Virus record (IMG/VR): IMGVR_UViG_3300032342_000023
Location: 1 to 37,863 of that record
DNA: 37,863 nucleotides
Direction: 5' to 3' (one strand)
Source of the DNA: a virus
Part shown: in pieces, positions 15,907-24,732 of the stretch
How positions within the stretch are numbered: the stretch's first letter is position 1
Layout of the letters: each line of letters starts with the position of its first letter
Notes under the pieces: model-generated
Told to the model about the DNA's origin: nothing
Database searches by the model: none
Seen by the model: the letters and a program-made list of their open reading frames with translations, nothing else
Program-made: the position numbers and the translations under genes

Positions 15907-18900
15907 TATGTTCCTCCTCTAAGGTTTGCTTCAACAACGACGAAGTAGTCCTCAAAAATCATGTCATTTCTGTGTCTTGGCAAAAGATATTTTTTGCCAT
16001 CGGTTTCATAAATCATATTTTGAATAGAGCTTTTTGCGTACAGGCTTTTGCCCGACTCCGTGGAGATGGTTGTTTCCACGTCAATTTCAAAGCTATCTAC
16101 GTTGATTGGAAAATGAAAGACCCTATCGAACAACTTCGGCTCCAGAACTCGTCTCCTGATGAAGTCCGCCTGAAACATTATGTTTCCATAGGAGAGCAAA
16201 CGCAAGGTATCCTTGGTCTCCTGGTCCAGGTTTGGATTTACAAGAAGTTGACTTATTGGTTGGTTTGGGATATCCTTGCCCTTGACAATTTTAAGGAAAG
16301 AAATGATTAGGTTTAGGACCTGTTGATCTTGCAGGTCGGTTTTATTATATGAGGTTCCAGAAAAGGTCTCTTCGTTCATTTCTATGCCAGCAATAAGCCG
16401 AATATAAAGATCAAGAAGTTCACTTTCAAGATGGTTTTTTACCATTTCCGTTTGCTGTTGCCCTGACAAGAAACTGTACTTTACATCAGCCCTTATATTT
16501 GCCAGAGTAATATTCTTCTTGTTCTGTAGGGACTCATAGTCTTTTAGGATGGTGTTTCTGATTATCTGTTGATAGCGAACATTTCTAACATCCAAAGATG
16601 CTGGCAAGAATTTCTTAATTGGAAACAGGGAAAGGTCAAAAATAAACTGTTGTGGCTTAAACACAAGGTCATCGAATCTGGCATCTCTCTTGTAGACGTT
16701 GACAGACACTACGTCGAACTGTTTGTCTTTGAAGTTTGTTTCACTTATGGCAGTTCTTGAAACTCTATCAGAGAGACTTTTGGAGAATCCAGCCGGAATA
16801 CCCACTGTAAAGATTTTCACCTTCAGGTCAGCATCAGACTTGTGTCCGTATTGCGGCAGACGCAACATGGAGAACATGGCATTTAGACTCGAAAGAGGAA
16901 TGCGATCTGTAATCAAAAATCCAGTATCTTCATCCGCCGTTTCATCATCCAGTCCGGCCTCGGCCAACTTTTCATCATAGTGATCGAGCAACCAAGAAGA
17001 AACCCTTACCTGGGACGGATTCCTTACGAGGTCCACGTCTGTCAGGGATGAACCTGTGCTGTTTAGGAAACCGTCAAGAGAAGCCTTGGTAAAGGTGTGA
17101 ATAACCAGTTCCTTAGTAGAGACAAGGCGCCTGTTGATCACCGTAAGAATATGAAGGATGTTTTTAACTGTTTTATCTTCGTCGTTTAATTTTGTTCTGT
17201 TGCCGACAATGGTTTTTCTAAACTCTATCAACTTTATGGACTCCTTCAGGGACTCAAGTTGAATAGGAATATTTTGGAAAATCTTTCCAAAGCCAAAAAC
17301 GGGAGTGTTTATAAGAGTTTGTGCTACCGGCAATAAGGTTGTTCTGGAAGCTCCCAAGGTAGGGGAGAAGATGCTTGGTAATATGCTTGTGTTGTTTGTG
17401 CTTTGTTGAGCGGACACATTTGGTGTTCTGGCTCTTTCTCTGGAGGAGTCGAGATTAAACAAGGAGAAGGGACTTTTTGGAGAAGCGTTGTTCAGGGCTA
17501 TGTTCAAGGGGTTCAAGATTTTAGCAAACGACAAAAGAGGCTTGGATGCAATTATGTCCTTTATGATCTTTAGGGTGCCGTCCGACAGGGAAGTATCAAT
17601 TGTAATACTTCCGTTTATGAGAGTGGTGCCCTTGTTAAAGGTACTGAAAGTATAGCGGTTCACGAAGGCGGACATGGCCTCAAAGACAAAAAGTAAAACT
17701 GTGCTGGTGCTGAAGAAGTTCTGTCTTGTACGACCAGAACCATCCTGTAGAAGATATACCGGATTCGAAGACACAGAAGCGCCTTGATCGAGTTTAACGG
17801 CTATATCAATAAATTCCTTGCAAACGTTGGTAGAAGAAGGTCCCACTGTCGTAATGTTGCTTAGTAAGATTTCTTTCAGGTCTCCTCTTTTGAAGGATAG
17901 ATAATACCCATTTCTATCAAGGGCCAAAACTAATTTGTTCGAACTTAATATTTGTGCCCCAATACCAACAGAAGACAACGTTTGCGTTGGACCGGAAATA
18001 TTTGGTGAAAGAATCGTTGGTGTAAGAGAGGGAATGCTTCTTGCAAAGTCTTTTGCAAGAAGACTCACGTTCACGGTGTTAATCAAAGAGAAGACGTGAT
18101 TTTCAATGTCATTGGCCAGTTGCTCTATGTAAGGACGCAGAGCAGCCTGCCCTCCCCTGAGGTCGGGATTGTCTCCCGTTGCTACTCTAACGAAACTAAA
18201 ATTACGAACGTGCCCAACCTCGATAGCCAATTTTTCAAAAATACTCTTTTGGTCTATTCTCGAAATGGAAGACAGGCCGAGTAACAGCAAATACTCAAAC
18301 AACATGTTTTTAAGAGTCGTGTTGGTATTGGCCAGCTTAAACAGGGCGACACAAACGGCTTGTCCCTTATTTATACCAGTTCCGCTTGCTAGCCCGGCCG
18401 TAGCCTCGGCAAGAGAGCTTAAAAACGTATCATAGACTGCCGTGGGGGAGAGAGTGCTGGCCTGGTTCAGCTCCAGTAAAGTTTCTATAGCGTTCTTGGC
18501 GTCACTTGTTGTGTTGTTGAACTTGTTAACGTAAGATACATAAGGCTGGGTATTGAAACCGGTTGTTTTGCTTACTGTCAAAATGCTGTCAACGAAGTAT
18601 GTGCTGCCCGGAACATAGACTTTTCTCTCCGTTTCAGAATCAACATATATGCTTTCAAACGGAAGCACCAGGTTAGAGGTGCTTAGGTTAAATAACGTCA
18701 AAGAAGCAAGGGAGTTTGGTCCTCTTGGTTCGTTGAAGATTGTGTCTCCAACTTCGCCAACGATATTGTCAAATGGGCTTCCACTGTCCCCTTGTTGATA
18801 TTTTTGTTGTAGGTTTCTGGCGACCTCTGGTCTGCCAAGTTCCTTTGAGACCCTAAGTTCTTTTGACAGAAAATGAACAAGGAGCTTGATTCTGTCATCC

Positions 18901-19901
18901 GAATTGGTTGGAAGCGAATTTAGAAACTGGTTAAAGAAATCACTCTTAAAAGAGTTTCTGGGTGCTGTTGTGGACCTAACGGAAGCCGGAGAAAAGTTAA
19001 AACCATTGTTTTGTGTGTAGGTTTTGTCGATTGTAACCGGGCTTACATCTGCGCTTCTGTCTGGATCAACCAAGTCAAACAAGGAAAGAGAATAGCCCTC
19101 AAGGATTTTTCTAAAGTCAGCAATAAGCTGATTTATAATTTTGGTATCGGAGAAGTTGGAGTATTTCCTTTTGGAATACTGCATTTTTCTCTCATAGAAG
19201 TCAATAAGGGGAAGATAGTTTGCGGTGTCATAAGAAGAGGCCGGAATCTCTTTTGGGTCCAGAGAATTCTTCACGTTTTCTATTTTTTCTATAAGGTCCC
19301 CAAAGTATCTGAGAGATGTTTTGGTGGAGTCCAACCCCTTAACGAAATTCCCCTTGATGGCGTCCAGTTGAATTCTGAATTCTGCTTTAGCTCTAATATC
19401 CTTCATCAACCGCTGAACGGTTACTGCCCTGATTTCTGTTGCTTGATATTGTGCCTTAATCAACTGTTCGGCACTCTCTGTTGCGTTAACAGACCCCAGT
19501 CTTCCACTGCCGTTTATAGGCATGAAGTTCATCACAGAAATTATCTCTGGACGGAACACAGAAATGCCATTTTTTTCCACAGCATCGAATTTGTCATTTG
19601 TTATTCTGTACTGAGAGACCCTTAAAACATCCTGTTCATATTTCTTCCGTAACGGAAAGATGTTGGGAATAAATCTGACAATTGGAGGCAGTCTAATGGA
19701 TCTAACAATAGATGGAGAAATAACCTGTGGCGTTACGTTTCTGACGGTTACTATCGGATTAATGGGCGCAACTCTTGCACTTGCACCAACGGTCGTAACG
19801 GTCGTGGGCGTGGTTGGGGAAGTTGGCGTGGACACAGACTGCTGCGACACCCCACCATAGGCGGCACTTCCCCCTCTTACTCCTATGCCAAAAGTTCCCA
19901 T
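15906..19901 (-). CDS. very large virion/tail protein (1331 aa), family not recognised
   Basis: This is the longest gene in the window. The N-terminus is Gly-rich (GTFGIGVRGGSAAYGG) and followed by a Thr/Pro/Val linker (about residues 20-65: STPTSPTTPTTVTTVG). The remainder is largely helical with long polar segments. I see no protease, lysozyme or polymerase motif, no cysteine cluster and no transmembrane run, so I do not assign a function. A tape measure is conceivable from length, but the protein lacks an obvious central hydrophobic segment and is not uniformly helical. A peripheral tail role is therefore equally likely. Both ends overlap neighbours by one base (TAATG), forming a coupled trio 821-1331-603 aa. 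Confidence 0.82.
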   Translation of the reverse strand: MGTFGIGVRGGSAAYGGVSQQSVSTPTSPTTPTTVTTVGASARVAPINPIVTVRNVTPQVISPSIVRSIRLPPIVRFIPNIFPLRKKYEQDVLRVSQYRITNDKFDAVEKNGISVFRPEIISVMNFMPINGSGRLGSVNATESAEQLIKAQYQATEIRAVTVQRLMKDIRAKAEFRIQLDAIKGNFVKGLDSTKTSLRYFGDLIEKIENVKNSLDPKEIPASSYDTANYLPLIDFYERKMQYSKRKYSNFSDTKIINQLIADFRKILEGYSLSLFDLVDPDRSADVSPVTIDKTYTQNNGFNFSPASVRSTTAPRNSFKSDFFNQFLNSLPTNSDDRIKLLVHFLSKELRVSKELGRPEVARNLQQKYQQGDSGSPFDNIVGEVGDTIFNEPRGPNSLASLTLFNLSTSNLVLPFESIYVDSETERKVYVPGSTYFVDSILTVSKTTGFNTQPYVSYVNKFNNTTSDAKNAIETLLELNQASTLSPTAVYDTFLSSLAEATAGLASGTGINKGQAVCVALFKLANTNTTLKNMLFEYLLLLGLSSISRIDQKSIFEKLAIEVGHVRNFSFVRVATGDNPDLRGGQAALRPYIEQLANDIENHVFSLINTVNVSLLAKDFARSIPSLTPTILSPNISGPTQTLSSVGIGAQILSSNKLVLALDRNGYYLSFKRGDLKEILLSNITTVGPSSTNVCKEFIDIAVKLDQGASVSSNPVYLLQDGSGRTRQNFFSTSTVLLFVFEAMSAFVNRYTFSTFNKGTTLINGSITIDTSLSDGTLKIIKDIIASKPLLSFAKILNPLNIALNNASPKSPFSLFNLDSSRERARTPNVSAQQSTNNTSILPSIFSPTLGASRTTLLPVAQTLINTPVFGFGKIFQNIPIQLESLKESIKLIEFRKTIVGNRTKLNDEDKTVKNILHILTVINRRLVSTKELVIHTFTKASLDGFLNSTGSSLTDVDLVRNPSQVRVSSWLLDHYDEKLAEAGLDDETADEDTGFLITDRIPLSSLNAMFSMLRLPQYGHKSDADLKVKIFTVGIPAGFSKSLSDRVSRTAISETNFKDKQFDVVSVNVYKRDARFDDLVFKPQQFIFDLSLFPIKKFLPASLDVRNVRYQQIIRNTILKDYESLQNKKNITLANIRADVKYSFLSGQQQTEMVKNHLESELLDLYIRLIAGIEMNEETFSGTSYNKTDLQDQQVLNLIISFLKIVKGKDIPNQPISQLLVNPNLDQETKDTLRLLSYGNIMFQADFIRRRVLEPKLFDRVFHFPINVDSFEIDVETTISTESGKSLYAKSSIQNMIYETDGKKYLLPRHRNDMIFEDYFVVVEANLRGGT

Positions 19902-22366
19902 TAAACTACAACCTCGTTTGTTGGAACTTCTGTTCCCCTGGTAAAATCATAAAAAACTGGCACAATATAGTATGTCAACTTTCCATGCTCGCCGTTGTCA
20001 AGGGAGTCAACAAACTGAAAATAATTTGACTCGGAAACATTGTGTGACTTTCCTACTACGGTTCTCATGCCAACTATCTCAAGAATAATTATGAAGTGAT
20101 CGATTTTTGTTATTTGGCCCTGAACTCTCCACTGAATAAGGTTTGAGTTTTTCCCAAGTTTTTGAGCCCTGGCTTCTGTGATAGACGGCAAAATATTGGC
20201 CAAGGAAACATTCACTGTCGCAATGTTGCCTACTGCCCCAAAGGAAAAGGCTGTTTGAGAGTGATTTTTCATCCTAGTTTTTTCCGTAGTAAGATTTCCT
20301 TTCTTTAAGGTTATGGGGTGCAGCCATTTTGCGGGCTTGAAGGTATATGCAATGTTTTGAGTAAATTGCACAGTTCTAGTTACCTGCTCAAGAGTGGTCT
20401 CGGCTTTTCTAAAATATGTGGTAACCAGATATCTGTACTCGTATCCTCCCTGGAGTGGCTTAACTGACTTGACGGCACCAAATTTCCTGTCAGAAAAATT
20501 CTTGTCCGTTACAATTCCAAAATCTTCTATTTCTCCAACCGTAATGTTGATTCTTCTTACGCCATAGGCGATTATATTTTGCAGTTTCTCTTTTTCGTCA
20601 GAAATGCCTTGTTGGTAATAAGAAAGAAGACCTTGGGCCTCTAACGTCTTCTTGATAAAGTCAAGATCCCCAGGAATGAGCGAGGAAGAAAGATCAAACT
20701 GCACATCGATGTCAGCGCCCGTTTGTACCACCGTTGGTTTTGAAAGAACGGTTTCCACAATGTTGGCTGTCGCAGGTTCGTATTTTATTATGAGATTATT
20801 TGCTCCAATTTCTACATCACCACTTGGGTAAAGATACTCTACCCTATATTCATATATTCTGTCTTCCTTTACATCGTTATCTGTCACGAATATAGGGGCA
20901 CCAGACTCCAGGTTGTCTATCAGGGCCGGTTTTGTAACCAGGCTAAACTCTTGTTCGTATACGGAAAGGTTTCTCTTCAGAAGTTTAACGATGGAAACGC
21001 CAGGTGGAACGTCTCTGATTTCTATGGAAATGGCATTGATTACAACCTCCCCTAGAATAGAAACAAAGTTGTGCCTTCTGTCATATTTTCCTGACTGTTT
21101 TTTCTTAATGGCCTGAGCACCCGCAGACTCAAACTCACTTGCCAGTATGCCGGTGGCGTTATATGGGATTGCCCTATAAATAATGGTGTTATAGTTATTT
21201 ACGACATCTTCAAGTCTCTGAAAGTCCTGTCCGAATTTTGCCTGAATGTTACCAATGAAGGTATAGGCCGCATCAGCAACAGAAACGCCTTTTTTAATTT
21301 CCTTACGATAAACGGCAACTCCGGTTGCGTTTTGGTCTATCTGCTTTACTTGAACAACATTCTTTCCGGGAAGTCCGGTTTGTAGAATCATCATCTTGGG
21401 TGGCAGTATGGGTATTTGTAGGTTTGCTACATTCTTTGCATGAGGAACAGAGAGGTTAATCGTCTGCACTTCAACGCCCGAACTATTAACCAGCTGCAAG
21501 ATAAAAAAGAATTCGGGTGCCTGAAGTAGGCCCGTTGGAATTTCCAGAGTCTCCTTGATGTCAAGTGTGGTGCGAGGTGCGTCTACTAGAATATTAAGAA
21601 AGTCCGTGGGCCGAAGCTGGAGATGGTTAAGCGGATTATTGTCATTTACAAGGTTTCCCACAAGGGAAACTCTTTGGGTCTCGTTCAAGGCCAGCCTGCC
21701 AATGGTTTTGGTAGGTTGCGATACAAGCCCACCGGAAACTTTTTTGGCACTCTGAATGGTCTGCATTCGGGCTCCAGAAACCTGAGCCGGGTCTATGCCT
21801 CGTCTTGTAACAAGGTCCAAGGATACCGCCCTGGCCACGCCCGTACTCCTTGCTACCTGAGAGGACACGATGGCAGCAGAGATGTTGTTTTCCAAAACCG
21901 GCAGAATTATGTTACCGTCCGTTATCTCTTGGACGGACTTCAGTTTAACAAGTTTGTCGATGCCCAGGGTTACGTTTGGAACAAGACCATGAATTAATGG
22001 CCTAAAGGACAAAAGAGTAGTTTTGTCATTGGGAATTTTAGCACTGATATCAGAAATGTAAGTAAAGAAAACGTTGGAGACCTGAGCCCGGCCCTGGTCC
22101 TTGCTTACGGAAGTCTTCTGAAGCAGGTTTTTGATGAGTTGGTCTGGGTTGAAGTGGGAAAATGTCTTGGTTGGTTGTTTGACAAAGGGCTTCAAGGAAG
22201 CAAAGATTTTAACCAAAATAGCCTTGTTCTGTACTGCCCTTCTTGGATCAGTTCTATAGGTGATCTCATACTTGAAGTGACCATCTGGAGTTATCTCGGC
22301 TAGATGAACAGCCCCTTCCTCAGGAATATCAATGATATTCGTCTCTTTTTTGATGGAAACTTTCAT
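19901..22366 (-). CDS. large virion protein with fibronectin-like beta domains (821 aa)
   Basis: Unassigned structural protein. It is rich in beta-sandwich signatures: the C-terminal about 95 residues (NLIQWRVQGQITKIDHFIII, then LTYYIVPVFYDF) fit a fibronectin III-type domain, and similar patterns occur near residues 340-420 (GVAVYRKEI, NTIIYRAIPYNATG) and 500-570 (RIYEYRVEYLYPSG). The N-terminal about 250 residues are mixed helical. Repeated FnIII-like units in phage tail proteins usually act as spacers or surface-adhesion modules. The ATG sits 5 bases after an ATATTTA box and has no good Shine-Dalgarno. The gene overlaps the 1331-aa gene by one base. Confidence 0.8.
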   Translation of the reverse strand: MKVSIKKETNIIDIPEEGAVHLAEITPDGHFKYEITYRTDPRRAVQNKAILVKIFASLKPFVKQPTKTFSHFNPDQLIKNLLQKTSVSKDQGRAQVSNVFFTYISDISAKIPNDKTTLLSFRPLIHGLVPNVTLGIDKLVKLKSVQEITDGNIILPVLENNISAAIVSSQVARSTGVARAVSLDLVTRRGIDPAQVSGARMQTIQSAKKVSGGLVSQPTKTIGRLALNETQRVSLVGNLVNDNNPLNHLQLRPTDFLNILVDAPRTTLDIKETLEIPTGLLQAPEFFFILQLVNSSGVEVQTINLSVPHAKNVANLQIPILPPKMMILQTGLPGKNVVQVKQIDQNATGVAVYRKEIKKGVSVADAAYTFIGNIQAKFGQDFQRLEDVVNNYNTIIYRAIPYNATGILASEFESAGAQAIKKKQSGKYDRRHNFVSILGEVVINAISIEIRDVPPGVSIVKLLKRNLSVYEQEFSLVTKPALIDNLESGAPIFVTDNDVKEDRIYEYRVEYLYPSGDVEIGANNLIIKYEPATANIVETVLSKPTVVQTGADIDVQFDLSSSLIPGDLDFIKKTLEAQGLLSYYQQGISDEKEKLQNIIAYGVRRINITVGEIEDFGIVTDKNFSDRKFGAVKSVKPLQGGYEYRYLVTTYFRKAETTLEQVTRTVQFTQNIAYTFKPAKWLHPITLKKGNLTTEKTRMKNHSQTAFSFGAVGNIATVNVSLANILPSITEARAQKLGKNSNLIQWRVQGQITKIDHFIIILEIVGMRTVVGKSHNVSESNYFQFVDSLDNGEHGKLTYYIVPVFYDFTRGTEVPTNEVVV

Positions 22367-22371
22367 GGAGT

Positions 22372-22378
22372 TAAATAT
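22372..22378 (-). promoter_or_regulatory. ATATTTA box upstream of the 821-aa structural gene
   Basis: Gene-sense heptamer (AACGG-ATATTTA-ACTCC) ending 5 bases before the ATG, in a gap of only 15 bp. A transcript starting from it would be almost leaderless. Confidence 0.35.
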
Positions 22379-22381
22379 CCG

Positions 22382-23326
22382 TTAACTAAAAACCAGGGTA
22401 AACATATTCACAAAGGTACTAGTGCCGGTGCTGTCTCGATAAACCTTGCCCACAAAAAATACATGCTTTGTGGGATGTTCTTGATCATTTGGGACCGAAA
22501 ACATTCCAAAATCAACAACATCTAACTTAACAATAGCATCACCGGACATCTCAAACATTTGGCAAACTAGGTTGTTTTCCTTAGAGGTCTGCAAGAAGGT
22601 CACGGTCTCCTGAAAGCCTGTTTGCCTACTGTAGAGAAGTTCGTTCTCAAGGTCTGCGTTTGTTATTATTGGCGCTTGTCCAAGACTCGGGAAAACTCCA
22701 AGGGACGAGGTGGCAGCCCCGATTCGCGCCCTGTTCACGGGAGGCAGATATTTGAAGTTTGGTACGTGAGAAAGCCTCTTGTCCATAAAGAGACTCTCAA
22801 TTTGGTCTATGTTGCCCTTCTGCATGGCACTGGAGGATATTGGAAGATTGTCCGAGATTGTGAAAGAAAAAGTGTCATTCCCAATTAAAAATTCATTAAA
22901 CCTCTGCTCAAAGAAGTCTGGAGACCCGAGGATTCTGAGCCTGGAGAAGGCATCTATGGAGGCAGAACCGAGAAGATTGCCAGAGAAACTGGCGAACTCT
23001 GACCCAGTTATAAGTTGTACGGCGCTGCCGGAGAATATTTGTCCGGCGAGGATGTTGACTCCAGAGCCCCTAAAGGCAGAGAGCTTGCCGGAGTCATCTG
23101 CCTCAAAGGTAACCTGGTCCTGGGGCAAGGAAGTTGCCTCAAAGCAAATCCTGTAGGTCTCATCCAGGGCGGATCCGGTGTTGATGGTATCTGTCTTGTA
23201 GATAGAGAACCCGTCTGTGAAGGAGTAGAACTCTGCCTTCATTTTACCGGAGGCAAATTGACGCCTACCCTCCTGGGTAACGAAGGTATCAAAAATGCGG
23301 GTCTTGCTGTCTAATATTCCGGCCAT
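22382..23326 (-). CDS. virion structural protein (314 aa), 'TQEGRRQF' N-terminal module
   Basis: The N-terminus (AGILDSKTRIFDTFVTQEG, then RRQFASGKM) resembles that of the 237-aa protein (ILDAVLTDTGRQF), a short module also seen in structural proteins of other large phages to my knowledge. The middle is Ser/Gly-rich and mixed. The C-terminal strands (IVKLDVVDFGMFS, HVFFVGKVYRDSTG) end in a hydrophobic tail. No enzyme motif or membrane segment is visible. Its ATG overlaps the stop of the 468-aa gene by one base (TAATG). Nothing points to a precise tail position. Confidence 0.8.
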   Translation of the reverse strand: MAGILDSKTRIFDTFVTQEGRRQFASGKMKAEFYSFTDGFSIYKTDTINTGSALDETYRICFEATSLPQDQVTFEADDSGKLSAFRGSGVNILAGQIFSGSAVQLITGSEFASFSGNLLGSASIDAFSRLRILGSPDFFEQRFNEFLIGNDTFSFTISDNLPISSSAMQKGNIDQIESLFMDKRLSHVPNFKYLPPVNRARIGAATSSLGVFPSLGQAPIITNADLENELLYSRQTGFQETVTFLQTSKENNLVCQMFEMSGDAIVKLDVVDFGMFSVPNDQEHPTKHVFFVGKVYRDSTGTSTFVNMFTLVFS

Positions 23327-24732
23327 TATTCAAAGAAAGGTCTACCTGCCCTGTAACCAAAGTCAAACATCCCACTTGATCTGGCATTTAAGTATGGATC
23401 CGGGGAACTTGCGGTGAGATAAGCCTGAGAGGAGGTGAGGAAGTTTATAGTAACAACCGTTTCTCTGGAGACCCCGCGCTTTTCATTAAAAAAGGCAGTG
23501 TTAGGACGTTGTTCTAACATGTCCCGGAAAAATCCAAAGTGGCTTCTCCTGAACACTGCCTTGGAGTAGGCCGGTATTGGGGAATAAACTCCATACTTGT
23601 ATCCGTCTAGCCTTATTCCAACGAAAGTGCCGCTTGTTACTGGAAAGTCTCTGTTTGGAACAGATTCGGACGCTGCTGCAAACGCAATGCTGGCAGTAAT
23701 AACTGCTGGTTCTGCAAACTTTCCAAACATTTTTCCGAAACCAAAAAAATGCAAGTTAAACATCTCCGGGTTTGGAGGTTCGGCAACTCCAGAAACCCAC
23801 GGCAGGGAAAATACTTTGCCTGCGCTTGATGTCAGAGAACCAGAAAAAGCAAAGTCTTCCAACTCCCAACAACTTCTAGAAACGTTTTCTTTGTTCGTGG
23901 GCAATGGATAAATAGACCCAGTATTGAACGAACTGTAACCAAAAGACAAAGCAGAGTATCCCCAATACATCATTGAGTTTCTAAATTTTTGAGGTAGTGC
24001 GCTCCCACCAGCAAATAATGTCCATGTACCAAAACCGGGACTTGGATTATTGAAAATGAGGGCAGTGCCAAGCGGTCCTACTGTTTTCTGAGTATTGATA
24101 TTGAAATTTTTTGTTATTCTTTTATATTTCGGCTCAAATGGAAAATCGTTTTGCCATACTTGATTTCCAGCACCAAGATTAAGTGTAGATAACTCGGGAA
24201 CCGGAAGGTCTCCCCCGCACAATATCATGCAGCTTGAAGAAAGAAATTGATTTCTCGCTCTGGCTCTGATTGGGCGAAAGAACCAATTTTCCTCAGCAAA
24301 ATTACTGGAAGGTCCGCCAGCCGCATCAACAACCCCAGACAAGTACACCAAGGTCGGCTCTGGCATTACGGAGTCTGTAAATCTTTCGTTGGTACTAAAG
24401 CCTACAGAGTATTTTGCGCCGGTTCCAACGTAACCATTACTATAGAGCCTCACAAGATCACTGACGCGAACTGGAGCTTGCCTAACGGGATCTGTCAGGG
24501 AAATGCTGGTAGTGTTTGAGTTGTAGGTGAAAACCCTGAGGGAGGCGGTGGTAATGAACGACGCGGTAATTGCCAATAGAGGCGACGCCTTAACGGTACT
24601 CCCTACTAAAACTTTTTCAAGTTCGGCTATGTTTGAGGACCCGGAAAAAAATCCACCAAGCAAAACATGGTCAAAGGTGCTGCCGGAGTACATCAGGAGG
24701 GGCTCGACCTCATATTGATCAAAAACCGTCAT
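23326..24732 (-). CDS. virion/tail protein, unrecognised (468 aa)
   Basis: The composition is typical of phage tail surface proteins, with many Ser, Thr, Gly, Phe and Pro and few Lys. The last about 75 residues (HFGFFRDMLEQRPNTAFF, REDs absent, then SSGMFDFGYRAGRPFFE) form a compact aromatic C-terminus that could be a docking or trimerisation tail. No lectin or hydrolase motif can be pointed to. It overlaps the 581-aa gene by 4 bases (ATGA) and the 314-aa gene by 1. Base composition falls locally around 24,060-24,180 (about 37-38% G+C in two hand-counted 60-base lines), like the lower values in the gene upstream. Confidence 0.78.
   Translation of the reverse strand: MTVFDQYEVEPLLMYSGSTFDHVLLGGFFSGSSNIAELEKVLVGSTVKASPLLAITASFITTASLRVFTYNSNTTSISLTDPVRQAPVRVSDLVRLYSNGYVGTGAKYSVGFSTNERFTDSVMPEPTLVYLSGVVDAAGGPSSNFAEENWFFRPIRARARNQFLSSSCMILCGGDLPVPELSTLNLGAGNQVWQNDFPFEPKYKRITKNFNINTQKTVGPLGTALIFNNPSPGFGTWTLFAGGSALPQKFRNSMMYWGYSALSFGYSSFNTGSIYPLPTNKENVSRSCWELEDFAFSGSLTSSAGKVFSLPWVSGVAEPPNPEMFNLHFFGFGKMFGKFAEPAVITASIAFAAASESVPNRDFPVTSGTFVGIRLDGYKYGVYSPIPAYSKAVFRRSHFGFFRDMLEQRPNTAFFNEKRGVSRETVVTINFLTSSQAYLTASSPDPYLNARSSGMFDFGYRAGRPFFE

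Noticed and set aside
15906-19901. Tape-measure assignment for the 1331-aa protein
   Set aside because: Length fits, but there is no central hydrophobic stretch or uniform helical repeat, and tail tube or sheath genes that normally flank it are absent from the window.
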